Shown: positions 6,467 to 13,836, counted from the first letter of the stretch. The stretch is DNA of 13,836 nucleotides from Actinomycetota bacterium (GCA_003155275.1 PMCC01000048.1:49286-63121); one strand, 5' to 3'. The notes: a model not told the origin generated them from the sequence alone. Program-made: numbers and translations.

Positions 6467-7522
6467 ATGGTAGTCGTCCAATACTTAATAGCAATTTTAG
6501 GTTTTTCAGTAATTGTACTGGTGCATGAATTCGGGCATTTTATAATTGCTAAATTAAGCGGAATACATGTACAGGAGTTTTTTCTGGGATTTGGACCTAA
6601 AATACTTAAATATACTTCAAAAAAAAGCGGTACGATGTACGGCATCAGCGCAATTCCCCTTGGCGGCTATAATAAAATACTTGGACAGGACAGAAGTGAA
6701 GTAATACCTGAAAATATGATTGAAAAAGCTTTTTATAACAAACCATTTTACAAGAAATTCCTGGTTATAAGCGGCGGCGGAATATTCAATGTGATATTTG
6801 CAGTAATTTTAATAATCATTTATTTTTCAATCGGTGTTTTTATCCCTTCGAATATAATCGATTATACACAACCGGGTTCACCTGCAGAAACATATGGTTT
6901 CCAAAAAGGTGATAAAGTTATTGCTTTAAATAATCTGGAAATCAAATCCTGGGATGATTTTTCACTTATAGTAAAAGACTATCCTGGCAAACAGGTGACT
7001 TTTAAGATCCTCAGGGATAAAAAGGAATTGAGCATTGATGTAAAGCTTTCAACTGTTGATGGAAAAGGCTATCTTGGCGTGGGGCCGCTTATGGTAAAGC
7101 AGAAGATGGGGGGAGGCCAAGTCTTAATTGAAAGCTTTAAAATGGTGGGCAACCTGAGTGTCACATATGTAAAGTTAATCGGGATGCTTTTTTCAGGTAA
7201 AATCCCGTTTTCAGAGGCCCGGCCGGTTTCACCTATAGGTGTTATAAGTATTTTTCAGCAATCGGCGGCAATGGGTGCGCAGAACTTCATATTATTTGTG
7301 GCCCTAGTCTCAATATTGCTTGCTTTTGGAAATTTCCTGCCAATATTGCCTGTTGACGGCGGCCATATCCTTATAATAATAATAGAAGCAATAAGACGAA
7401 AACCCGTATCCAAAAAAGCTATTGAAATATACAGCACCATGGGAATTGTGCTTGTGGTTTCATTGCTTTTAATCGGAGTGGTGTTTGACATCATCAGCCC
7501 CTTCAAGCTTCCAAGTATGTAA
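6467..7522 (+). CDS. rseP: RseP/RasP site-2 membrane zinc protease
   Basis: RseP-family enzymes cut membrane-embedded regulators such as anti-sigma factors and clear signal-peptide remnants. The zinc motif HEFGH is at 20-24 in the first membrane helix, and the third ligand motif NFLPILPVDGGH at 289-300 contains Asp297. Other membrane helices are near 98-126, 270-290 and 325-345. One PDZ domain (about 130-205, with GSPAETYGFQKGDKVIALN) lies between them, whereas E. coli has two; a single PDZ is usual in Gram-positive types. ATG 6467 follows in-frame stops; AAAGG (6449-6453) is 13 nt away, rather far for a good site. The length of 351 is normal. It lies between uppS and ispG, but without dxr. 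Confidence 0.95.
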   Translation: MVVVQYLIAILGFSVIVLVHEFGHFIIAKLSGIHVQEFFLGFGPKILKYTSKKSGTMYGISAIPLGGYNKILGQDRSEVIPENMIEKAFYNKPFYKKFLVISGGGIFNVIFAVILIIIYFSIGVFIPSNIIDYTQPGSPAETYGFQKGDKVIALNNLEIKSWDDFSLIVKDYPGKQVTFKILRDKKELSIDVKLSTVDGKGYLGVGPLMVKQKMGGGQVLIESFKMVGNLSVTYVKLIGMLFSGKIPFSEARPVSPIGVISIFQQSAAMGAQNFILFVALVSILLAFGNFLPILPVDGGHILIIIIEAIRRKPVSKKAIEIYSTMGIVLVVSLLLIGVVFDIISPFKLPSM

Positions 7523-7528
7523 CTTTTT

Positions 7529-7559
7529 TGGATATGCAATGTTTATGGATATACGCAAT
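7529..7559 (+). repeat. Degenerate ~17-bp tandem duplication after the rseP stop
   Basis: TGGATATGCAAT starting at 7529 is repeated as TGGATATACGCAAT at 7546, with a 2-nt insertion. The first unit begins 7 nt after the TAA stop. Confidence 0.5.
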
Positions 7560-7725
7560 TTTTTTAAATCAACTTAGTATTTTTTATATTTTGTATTCAT
7601 GTTTTAATATTGTTATTGTTTGCAATAATAATGTAGCCAAAGGTTAGTTGTTAAAATTTGTAAAAATTCAGGCCAAAGTCGATTATTAAAAGTTGTTTGT
7701 CTTTTTATACACGAAATACTAGTGG

Positions 7726-7755
7726 TTGCCAGCGGATAATCGAAATCCTTATATA
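7726..7755 (+). promoter_or_regulatory. Candidate promoter for ispG
   Basis: TTGCCA (7726-7731; 5 of 6 to the -35 consensus) precedes TATATA (7750-7755) by 18 nt, or TTATAT at 17 nt. Start of transcription would be near 7762, about 70 nt before ATG 7831. The -10 is only moderate. Confidence 0.35.
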
Positions 7756-7830
7756 TGGCTTGTTGTGTTTAAGCTAAAATTTCTGCAATTTGGTTTCTTG
7801 TGTAATGATTTATGGGAATGAGGCTGGAAG

Positions 7831-8895
7831 ATGCTTGATAAAAGAAAAATGACAAGAACAATAAATATCGGTGCCGCCAAAATCGGCGGCGATAACCCTG
7901 TGCTTGTCCAGTCTATGCTTAAAAGCAGGCTTGAAGACTCTTGTGCATTATTAAATGAAATTAGCCAGCTTGAGTCCTGTGGATGTGAAATAATAAGGAT
8001 CGCAATCGTAGATGAAGGCTCACTAAGAATACTGAAAAATCTGATAAAACAAAAAGCATTTAGCGTCCCCATTGTGGCAGACATACAATTTGATTACAGG
8101 TTTGCTCTTGAAGCTCTTAGATCCGGAGCAGATTGTGTAAGGATAAATCCCGGTAATATGCCTAACAAACAGGGCCTTGAAGCAGTTGCAATTGAAGCTA
8201 AAAGCAGAAATGCCGCAGTAAGGATAGGGATAAATTCAGGCTCATTGGAAAAAAAAATACTAAAGGATTTTCCGGGAGATTTTTCGGGCGCAATTGTGGA
8301 AAGTGCTCTTGAAACTGTGAGATTATTTGAAAATCTTCAATTTTATAATTTTAAAATTTCTGCCAAAGCATCTTCTGTAACTGATACGATATCCTCATAC
8401 AGGCAGCTTTCAGAAAAAATAAATTATCCACTCCATGTCGGAATAACTGAAGCAGGGCCCGCTTTTACGGGAGCGATAAAATCTGCTGTAGGGATTGGTA
8501 TTTTACTGTCTGAAGGAATAGGCGATACCATAAGGGTGTCCCTTACTGATGATTCGTCACTTGAAGTAAAAGCAGCTTACACTATATTGTCAAGCCTTGG
8601 ACTGCGCAGCCGTGGAATTGATATTGTCTCCTGCCCGTCATGCAGCAGGACAGAAGTTGATTTAAAAAATCTTGTTTCAGATGTTGAAAAAATAATATTC
8701 GGGTTAAAGGCAAAATTAAAGGTTGCAGTCATGGGCTGTATTGTAAACGGCCCGGGTGAGGCAAGAGACGCTGACCTGGGTATTGCATTTGGCAGGCAAA
8801 AGGCTGCCATTTTCGTAAAAGGTGCAGTTATAAAAAGAGTTGATCTGCCTGAAGTCCTGGAAGAATTCAAAAAAGAACTGGATAAATTAATATAA
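7831..8895 (+). CDS. ispG: (E)-4-hydroxy-3-methylbut-2-enyl-diphosphate synthase (IspG/GcpE)
   Basis: IspG is the iron-sulfur enzyme of the MEP pathway that converts methylerythritol cyclodiphosphate to HMBPP, leading to isopentenyl diphosphate. The TIM-barrel half shows NPVLVQSML (22-30), VADIQFDYRFAL (82-93), RINPGN (104-109) and RIGINSGSLE (131-140). The cluster ligands are Cys268 and Cys271 (SCPSCSRTE), Cys303 (MGCIVNGPGE) and Glu310. It is the short 354-residue bacterial form, without the extra domain of plant and chlamydial proteins. ATG 7831 is preceded by AGG 7 nt upstream; ATG 7849 is in frame but lacks a ribosome binding site. It supplies the substrate that UppS upstream extends. 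dxr, the pathway's second enzyme, must lie elsewhere if the pathway is complete. Confidence 0.97.
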   Translation: MLDKRKMTRTINIGAAKIGGDNPVLVQSMLKSRLEDSCALLNEISQLESCGCEIIRIAIVDEGSLRILKNLIKQKAFSVPIVADIQFDYRFALEALRSGADCVRINPGNMPNKQGLEAVAIEAKSRNAAVRIGINSGSLEKKILKDFPGDFSGAIVESALETVRLFENLQFYNFKISAKASSVTDTISSYRQLSEKINYPLHVGITEAGPAFTGAIKSAVGIGILLSEGIGDTIRVSLTDDSSLEVKAAYTILSSLGLRSRGIDIVSCPSCSRTEVDLKNLVSDVEKIIFGLKAKLKVAVMGCIVNGPGEARDADLGIAFGRQKAAIFVKGAVIKRVDLPEVLEEFKKELDKLI

Positions 8896-8974
8896 AAAAT
8901 ATAGCAATAAAAGGATTTCCCGAGTTATAAATTTAAGACGATTTTAACCAAAAATTTGTTAAAAGGAGAGACAA

Positions 8975-10687
8975 GTGGTCAGGTTTTCCGAATATTATTT
9001 AACAACGACAAAAGAAGAGACTGCAAATTCAGATATTCCGAGCTATTCCTTGTCGCTACGTGCAGGTATGATAAAAAAAATAGCTTCAGGAGTTTATGCA
9101 TTCCTGCCCCTCGGATACAGGATTTTAAAAAAAATTGAAAAGATAGTCAGGGAAGAAATGGACAAGACCGGGGCAATTGAAATGCTTATGCCGGCATTAC
9201 AGCCGGGAGATCTATGGCTGCAGTCAGAAAGGTGGCAGAAGTATGGTCCCGAACTTTTTCGACTGAAAGACCGCAACGACAGGGACTTTTGCCTTGGCCC
9301 CACGCATGAAGAACTAATCACGTACCTTGCAAGCCTTGATATAAAGTCCTACAAGGATCTGCCGGTAAATCTCTACCAGATTCAGGTCAAATTCAGGGAT
9401 GAGATTAGGCCCAGGTACGGTATCCTAAGAGCCAGGGAATTTATAATGAAAGATGCTTATAGTTTTTCTGCTGATGAGACCGATTTGGACATAATATATA
9501 AAAAAATGTATGGCTGCTATTCAAGCATACTTGAGAGGCTTAAACTTAAATATTATGCAGTTGAGGCCGACACAGGACTTATAGGCGGTAAATACTCCCA
9601 TGAATTTATAATCCTTGCAAAAAACGGTGAAGACGAGATAGTCTATTGTCCTATATGCGGATATGCGGCAAATTATGAGATGGCAAAATTTAAAAGTAAA
9701 AAGCAAAATATCGATGAACCGATTGGGGAAGTCCTGCAGGTACATACACCCGCAGTCACCAATATCAAATCACTTGCAGATTTTTTAAAGCTGCCTGCCG
9801 ATAAAATAATAAAAACAATGCTTTTAAATGACAAAGGCGGCAATCATTATGCGGTTCTGCTTTCAGGGGACCGGGAACTTAACATCCCGAAAGTGGAAAA
9901 AATCGCAGGCTGCAGTCTTGAGCTTGTTGAAAACAATGCTACTGGCGCTGAGATGAACATCGGGTTTTTGGGTCCGGCAGGTTTGGATAGCAAGATAAAA
10001 ATATTTGCGGATAATATTATAAAAGGCAGATGCAATATGGCTGCAGGCGCAAATAAAAAGGATTACCATATTGTAAATTTAAACTATCCAAGAGATTTTG
10101 AAGTTGATGTCTGGGGCGACTTCTCCTTTGCATATGAAGGGGATTTATGCGTAAATTGCGGCAGCCCGGTTAATTTTGAAAAAGGAATTGAAATAGGCCA
10201 CATATTCAAGCTTGGCACCAAATATAGCAAGAAAATGGGCGCCTTATTTTTAGACAGTGAAGGCAGGTTAAATCCCATGATTATGGGATGCTACGGTATT
10301 GGCGTCAGCAGGATATTGGCTGCAGTTATTGAACAGTTGCATGACGCTAAAGGCATACTTTGGCCGGTTTGTATTGCTCCTTTCCTGGTTAATCTTGTGG
10401 CAATTAACATGGAGGACCCGGATATCACTTCAAATGCTGAAAAAATATATGAGATACTGATGAGGGAGGGCTTTGAAGTAATTTTTGATGACAGGAATGT
10501 CAGGGCGGGAGTAAAGTTCAAGGACTCTGATCTTATTGGAATACCCATTAAATTGATTATTGGCAAAAACTATGCTGAAAACGAAGAGATTGAGATAGAA
10601 TTAAGAAAAGACGGCACTAAAATGAAAATGGGTGTCAGTCAAACCATAGATTTTATAAAAAGCTATTCCCAAAAAAATTTTTTTTAA
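8975..10687 (+). CDS. proS: Prolyl-tRNA synthetase, bacterial type with editing domain
   Basis: This class II synthetase charges tRNA-Pro and removes mischarged alanine. The GTG start has AAAGGAGAG (8962-8970) 4 nt upstream. Motif 1 lies near 55-80. Motif 2 spans about 136-166 with FRDEIRPRYGILRAREFIMKD. Motif 3 is GCYGIGVSRILAAV (438-451). Between motifs 2 and 3 is the INS editing domain (about 225-395), with the conserved Lys280 of KIIKTMLL. Cysteine pairs CPIC (225-228) and CVNC (392-395) flank the insertion, as in many Gram-positive forms, and could bind zinc. The anticodon-binding domain is 468-562. The length of 570 is standard. A1-T1 runs at the end (a string of A then T at 10672-10686) encode QKNFF. 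Confidence 0.98.
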   Translation: MVRFSEYYLTTTKEETANSDIPSYSLSLRAGMIKKIASGVYAFLPLGYRILKKIEKIVREEMDKTGAIEMLMPALQPGDLWLQSERWQKYGPELFRLKDRNDRDFCLGPTHEELITYLASLDIKSYKDLPVNLYQIQVKFRDEIRPRYGILRAREFIMKDAYSFSADETDLDIIYKKMYGCYSSILERLKLKYYAVEADTGLIGGKYSHEFIILAKNGEDEIVYCPICGYAANYEMAKFKSKKQNIDEPIGEVLQVHTPAVTNIKSLADFLKLPADKIIKTMLLNDKGGNHYAVLLSGDRELNIPKVEKIAGCSLELVENNATGAEMNIGFLGPAGLDSKIKIFADNIIKGRCNMAAGANKKDYHIVNLNYPRDFEVDVWGDFSFAYEGDLCVNCGSPVNFEKGIEIGHIFKLGTKYSKKMGALFLDSEGRLNPMIMGCYGIGVSRILAAVIEQLHDAKGILWPVCIAPFLVNLVAINMEDPDITSNAEKIYEILMREGFEVIFDDRNVRAGVKFKDSDLIGIPIKLIIGKNYAENEEIEIELRKDGTKMKMGVSQTIDFIKSYSQKNFF

Positions 10688-10693
10688 AAATAA

Positions 10694-10723
10694 TCCTTAA
10701 AAATCTTAAAAAACCTTAAAAAA
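10694..10723 (+). repeat. Three 10-bp tandem repeats filling the proS-recD2 gap
   Basis: TCCTTAAAAA, TCTTAAAAAA and CCTTAAAAAA follow one another at 10694, 10704 and 10714; the last A is the first base of the recD2 ATG. They occupy the position where a Shine-Dalgarno sequence would be expected, and none is present. Confidence 0.7.
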
Positions 10724-12936
10724 TGCCTGAAAATCAGCCGGAAAAAATTATAGGTGTCTTAAATAAAATTGTCTATAGAAGCCCTGACAATAATTATTTT
10801 ATCGGTAAGATGCTGTCAGAAGAGGACAACCGGACCATTACCATAGTTGGCCATGCCCTGGAAGTTCAACCGGGGGAGGCTCTGACTGTTTATGGAAAAT
10901 GGGTTACAAACAGTAAATACGGAAAACAGTTTGAAATTGAAAGTATTGAAGTTTTGGCGCCTGCGACAGAAGCAGGAATTGAAAAATATCTTGGTTCAGG
11001 ACTCATTAAGGGTATCGGCCCGGTTATGGCAAAAAGGGTTGTCGTAAAATTTAAGCTTGAAACTTTAAAAATCCTTGACACTGACATTGAAAGGCTCAGT
11101 GAAATAGACGGCTTTGCTGAAAAAAGAATAGAGCTTGTTAAAAACGAATGGAAAAAGCAAAAATATGTCAGGGAAATAATGATTTTCATGCAGAATTATG
11201 GCATCAGCAATAATTACGCCATTAAAATTTATAATATATATAAAAATGATTCCGTAAATGTGCTTAAATCAAACCCTTACAGGTTGATAGAGGATATTTC
11301 AGGGATAGGTTTTAAAACTGCTGACAGAATAGCTGAAAACCTGGGAATCGAAAAAGATTCCGAATTCAGGATTAAATCCGGTATTATTTTTCTTTTAAAC
11401 CAGCTTACAGGTGCAGGCAACTGTTATTACCCGTTTGAAGAATTTATAAAAGAAGCTATGGACTTGCTGCAATGCGGCGAAACAATACTGCTTGAGTCAG
11501 CAAGGTTGCTCTCAGATGAAGGGCGTATCGTCATGGAAAATACCACTTCTGAAGAAAAGATTTTTCTTAAAAGTATTTACGAAGATGAAGTTTATGCTGC
11601 AGAAAAACTAATCGAAATAAGGGATTTTAAGTATAATCCAGAAGACGGTGGGTCGTTGAAAAAGAATGGAAACCTTTTTGCGCCCAGCCCTTTTTCTGGC
11701 ATGGATAAAAAAATTGAAGAGATATCACTGGCTGCAGGTATAGAGCTTGATGAGATACAGAAGGAGGCAGTAAAAAAAGCTGTCAGCGAAAAAATCCTTA
11801 TTATAACCGGAAGCCCCGGCACCGGTAAAAGCACGATCTTAAATGTTGCCATTACCTATTTTGAGCATCTTGGCAAAACAGTCACTGTCGGAGCGCCTAC
11901 AGGAAGAGCATCCAAAAGGCTTACAGAGGCCACAGGAAGGGATGCAAAGACAATACACAGGTTATTGAAATACCAGCCAAAGTTAAACAGGTTTTTAAAA
12001 GATGAAAACAATCCTATTGATACAGACGTCCTGATAATAGATGAAGCTTCAATGATAGATATAAGATTGTTTAAGTCCCTGCTCAAAGCCGTAAAAAAAT
12101 CAACGAGCCTGGTACTTGTCGGTGATATCGACCAGCTCCCGGCAGTAGGCCCGGGCAACATACTGTCTGACATGATATCTTCAAAGTCTTTTCCGGTCGT
12201 AAGGCTTGAACATATCTACAGGCAGGATGGCAAGAGCCGGATAATATATAATGCACACCTTATAAGGGATGGCCTTTATCCTGTACTTTCAGAATCTGGA
12301 TACAAAGACTTTTTTTTCATTAATAAGACTGAGCCCGAACAGGTAATCGAAGCTATAGAGGAGCTGCTTTTGGAAAGAATCCCCAAAACATTCGGATATG
12401 ATCCTTTTTTTGATATACAGGTGATAGTGCCTACAAATAAAGGTTCAGTCGGAGTTGAAAGCCTGAACTTAAGGATCCAGAAAAAGCTTAATAAAAACAG
12501 TCTGTGCATTCAGCGGGGATTATACGAGTTCAGGCTGGGCGACCGGGTTATTCAGCTTAAAAATAATTATGAAAAGGAAGTTTTTAACGGAGATATAGGT
12601 TTTGTTAAAGAAGTTGATTTGGAAATGAAAGTATTAACTGTTGAGTTTGATAAAAAGCCTGTAGAATATGATTTTTATGACCTTGACCAGATAAGCCTGT
12701 CTTATGCAATAACCATTCATAAATCCCAGGGTTCAGAGTTTAAATGTGTGATTATTCCCATTCTTACATCACACTATATACTGCTGCAAAGAAATCTTTT
12801 GTACACTGCTTTAACAAGAGCCAAAGAGCTTGCAATCCTGATAGGCAGTAAAAAAGCAATTGGCATAGCTGTTGGAAAAAATATTGTCGAACAAAGGTTT
12901 ACAAGTTTAAAAGAGCGGATTACTTTTGATAAATAA
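10723..12936 (+). CDS. recD2: RecD2-type 5'-3' DNA helicase (RecD-like, YrrC)
   Basis: RecD2 is a superfamily 1B helicase found in bacteria with or without RecBCD, linked to replication-fork repair and mismatch repair. The order is an N-terminal OB-like region (1-75), helix-hairpin-helix repeats (IKGIGPVMAKR near 98-108 and ISGIGFKTADRIAENLGI near 193-210), then the helicase. Walker A is GSPGTGKST (363-371), Walker B DEAS (440-443), motif III GDIDQLPAVGPG (467-478), motif V THKSQGSEF (665-673), and motif VI YTALTRAKE (694-702) with the conserved Arg699. All appear intact. The 737 residues match the RecD2 class rather than the ~600-residue RecD. The ATG is 35 nt after proS and has no Shine-Dalgarno sequence; proS coupling or weak initiation is possible. 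Confidence 0.95.
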   Translation: MPENQPEKIIGVLNKIVYRSPDNNYFIGKMLSEEDNRTITIVGHALEVQPGEALTVYGKWVTNSKYGKQFEIESIEVLAPATEAGIEKYLGSGLIKGIGPVMAKRVVVKFKLETLKILDTDIERLSEIDGFAEKRIELVKNEWKKQKYVREIMIFMQNYGISNNYAIKIYNIYKNDSVNVLKSNPYRLIEDISGIGFKTADRIAENLGIEKDSEFRIKSGIIFLLNQLTGAGNCYYPFEEFIKEAMDLLQCGETILLESARLLSDEGRIVMENTTSEEKIFLKSIYEDEVYAAEKLIEIRDFKYNPEDGGSLKKNGNLFAPSPFSGMDKKIEEISLAAGIELDEIQKEAVKKAVSEKILIITGSPGTGKSTILNVAITYFEHLGKTVTVGAPTGRASKRLTEATGRDAKTIHRLLKYQPKLNRFLKDENNPIDTDVLIIDEASMIDIRLFKSLLKAVKKSTSLVLVGDIDQLPAVGPGNILSDMISSKSFPVVRLEHIYRQDGKSRIIYNAHLIRDGLYPVLSESGYKDFFFINKTEPEQVIEAIEELLLERIPKTFGYDPFFDIQVIVPTNKGSVGVESLNLRIQKKLNKNSLCIQRGLYEFRLGDRVIQLKNNYEKEVFNGDIGFVKEVDLEMKVLTVEFDKKPVEYDFYDLDQISLSYAITIHKSQGSEFKCVIIPILTSHYILLQRNLLYTALTRAKELAILIGSKKAIGIAVGKNIVEQRFTSLKERITFDK

Positions 12937-12957
12937 AGATAAAATAAAAAAGCGGAC

Positions 12958-13020
12958 ATTTCTATCTGGCTAAGTATAGGATATTTCTAAATGGCTGTAT
13001 CAGATAAAATCAGATAAAAT
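12958..13020 (+). repeat. 25-bp and 10-bp tandem duplications downstream of recD2
   Basis: ATTTCTATCTGGCT (12958) recurs 25 nt later as ATTTCTAAATGGCT (12983), with further similarity after a 2-nt gap. The second copy runs into two exact copies of CAGATAAAAT (13001-13010 and 13011-13020). The string AGATAAAATAAAAA is also present at 12938, directly after the recD2 stop, and at 13012. Confidence 0.65.
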
Positions 13021-13028
13021 AAAAACCA

Positions 13029-13057
13029 TTGACTAAATAAGCTTCAGAATATACAAT
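13029..13057 (+). promoter_or_regulatory. Promoter upstream of rny
   Basis: TTGACT (13029-13034; 5 of 6) and TACAAT (13052-13057; 5 of 6) are spaced by exactly 17 nt, the best consensus pair in the window. Transcription should start near 13064, about 355 nt before the RNase Y start codon. Confidence 0.6.
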
Positions 13058-13369
13058 AACGGCATAAATTATATTATAAGCTTTTGCTTGATTTATAAAT
13101 AATTTTGTACTTTTAGAGTGTTATTTCGGAACAATATTAACAATTAATAGATTTTTTTAAGTATTTTAAGTAAATAAATGTATTTAGATATTTTTAATTG
13201 TTAATAATTAGATATAATTAGCATGTATTCAGCAAATGAGTAGTTATATTAAACAGTCATATAATAAGGGAATAAAAAATAAAAATAGTTTAGAAAAATC
13301 TATTTAAAAAAATTAATCCTTTGCTGTTATTAAAAATTTCTATAGCTTTAAAAAGTACAAATATCTTTT

Positions 13370-13401
13370 AAATCGGGCATAAGTGCTCGATTTTTTATTT
13401 T
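13370..13401 (+). terminator. Intrinsic terminator-like hairpin in the rny leader
   Basis: AAATCGGGC (13370-13378) pairs with GCTCGATTT (13385-13393) through nine pairs, one of them G-U, around the loop ATAAGT; the T-run continues to 13401 with a single A. It ends directly before the rny ribosome binding site. It may end transcription from upstream, or act as an attenuator for rny itself. Confidence 0.65.
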
Positions 13402-13417
13402 AGGGAGGATGGTAATA

Positions 13418-13836
13418 ATGTTGCTGGCAATTCTGAAGTACCTTGGAATAGGTGCCGTAATTGTAATCGTAGGATTTATCATAGGATTTTATTACAGAAA
13501 AGCGATTGTTGATAACAAGCTTAATTCTGCAGAAAGTAATGCAAAACGAATAGTGGATGATGCAAAGAAGGAAGCCTCAGGCCTTAAAAAAGAAGTTATT
13601 ATTGAGGGAAAAGAGGAAATTGCAAATTTAAAGCTAAGAAGTGAAGAAGAATTAAAAAGGCAGAAGTTTGAGATGCAAAAAACTGAAAACAGGCTGCTCT
13701 CAAGGGAAGAATCACTTGACAAGAAAAATTTCTATCTTGAAAAAAAAGAACAAACCATGGCTTTACGGGAAAAAGAAATTGATGAAGTTAAAGGTAAAAT
13801 TGATGAAGTCAAAGGTAAAATTGATGAAGTTAAAGG
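13418..13836 (+). CDS. rny: Ribonuclease Y, N-terminal part (3' end outside window)
   Basis: RNase Y is a membrane-anchored endoribonuclease that starts mRNA decay in many Gram-positive bacteria. Only 139 codons are present, so the KH and HD domains are not seen; the call rests on architecture. Residues 2-26 form one membrane helix (LAILKYLGIGAVIVIVGF), followed by a long charged coiled coil. AKRIVDDAKKEASGLKKE and the later EEIANLKLRSEEE resemble the family's conserved N-terminal segment. AGGGAGG (13402-13408) lies 9 nt upstream of ATG 13418; an in-frame ATG at 13409 abuts it and is less likely. The visible part ends in three identical-type heptads (EIDEVKG, then KIDEVKG twice). Another membrane coiled-coil protein is possible but less likely. 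Confidence 0.85.
   Translation, partial: MLLAILKYLGIGAVIVIVGFIIGFYYRKAIVDNKLNSAESNAKRIVDDAKKEASGLKKEVIIEGKEEIANLKLRSEEELKRQKFEMQKTENRLLSREESLDKKNFYLEKKEQTMALREKEIDEVKGKIDEVKGKIDEVK
13775..13836 (+). repeat. 21-bp heptad-coding tandem repeat in rny, cut by the window end
   Basis: Units start at 13775, 13796 and 13817 and code (E/K)IDEVKG. Copies two and three differ by one synonymous change (GTC against GTT), and the third lacks only its last base in the window. Ile and Val fall three apart, as expected for a and d positions of a coiled coil, so the repeat keeps register. The array may continue. Confidence 0.9.

Larger units (their letters stand above)
7523..7830 (+). other. 308-nt A+T-rich gap between rseP and ispG
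   Basis: No coding frame or conserved RNA is recognised. Just after the rseP stop is a short degenerate duplication (7529-7559). The middle part (7560-7720) is T-rich with no strong hairpin. A possible promoter occurs at 7726-7755. The gap marks a likely transcription-unit boundary before ispG. Confidence 0.5.
12937..13417 (+). other. 481-nt very A+T-rich gap before the RNase Y gene
   Basis: No coding frame of note is seen on either strand, and I recognise no conserved RNA family. It holds short tandem duplications near the recD2 end (12958-13020), a good promoter (13029-13057), a perfect TATAAT at 13213-13218 with no convincing -35, and a terminator-like hairpin (13370-13401) abutting the rny ribosome binding site. 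The roughly 300 nt between promoter and hairpin could be a long mRNA leader or a small RNA. Confidence 0.55.

Noticed and set aside
6217-6645. 142-codon open frame on the minus strand across the uppS-rseP gap
   Set aside because: Its middle is merely the 29-bp repeat read in shifting frames, and both ends overlap uppS and rseP coding sequence; no ribosome binding site or family resemblance.
7749-8084. 111-codon minus-strand frame opposite ispG
   Set aside because: It is a mirror of conserved ispG codons and has no independent signal.
8956-9138. 60-codon plus-strand frame at the proS start
   Set aside because: It overlaps proS in another frame, starts with TTG, and has no resemblance to a known protein; proS is unmistakable there.
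13064-13400. tmRNA or RNase P RNA in the gap before rny
   Set aside because: Size would fit, but the stretch is extremely A+T-rich and shows none of the conserved cores or tRNA-like ends of these RNAs.

Overview
All recognisable genes lie on the plus strand in an A+T-rich, low-GC bacterial chromosome segment. It reads as core chromosome, not a mobile or defence island. The order dprA - xerC - rpsB - tsf - pyrH - frr - uppS - rseP - ispG - proS is the widely conserved translation, lipid and isoprenoid neighbourhood. A short EF-Ts, a single-PDZ RseP, RNase Y, RecD2, and no bamA/skp/lpx genes after rseP suggest a monoderm lineage (Bacillota or a deep, low-GC Actinomycetota relative). Phylum cannot be settled by eye.

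Layout. 1-663 is the 3' part of dprA. 772-1191 is a small protein I do not recognise. 1349-2383 is a XerC/D recombinase with an unusual loop insertion built from 18-bp repeats. A good extended -10 promoter (2471-2499) and a short structured leader precede rpsB-tsf-pyrH-frr-uppS-rseP. After a 308-nt non-coding gap come ispG, proS and recD2. A 481-nt very A+T-rich gap follows, with a strong-looking promoter at its start and a terminator-like hairpin just before the RNase Y gene, which runs off the window.

How the genes relate. RpsB, EF-Ts, Frr and ProRS serve translation. PyrH makes UDP for RNA and cell-envelope sugars. IspG supplies isoprenoid precursor, which UppS extends to the undecaprenyl carrier for wall synthesis. 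RseP cleaves membrane proteins. DprA, XerC and RecD2 act on DNA, and RNase Y on mRNA. cdsA and dxr, usual between uppS and rseP, are absent; a degenerate 29-bp tandem repeat occupies that junction.

The most unusual signal is a recurring pattern. Short degenerate tandem duplications (10 to 29 bp) sit on or just after the stop codons of xerC, rpsB, uppS, rseP, proS and recD2. In-frame tandem repeats (18 bp in xerC, 21 bp in rny) occur inside genes at structurally tolerant places. I saw no CRISPR array, transposase, tRNA, rRNA or evident new defence system.
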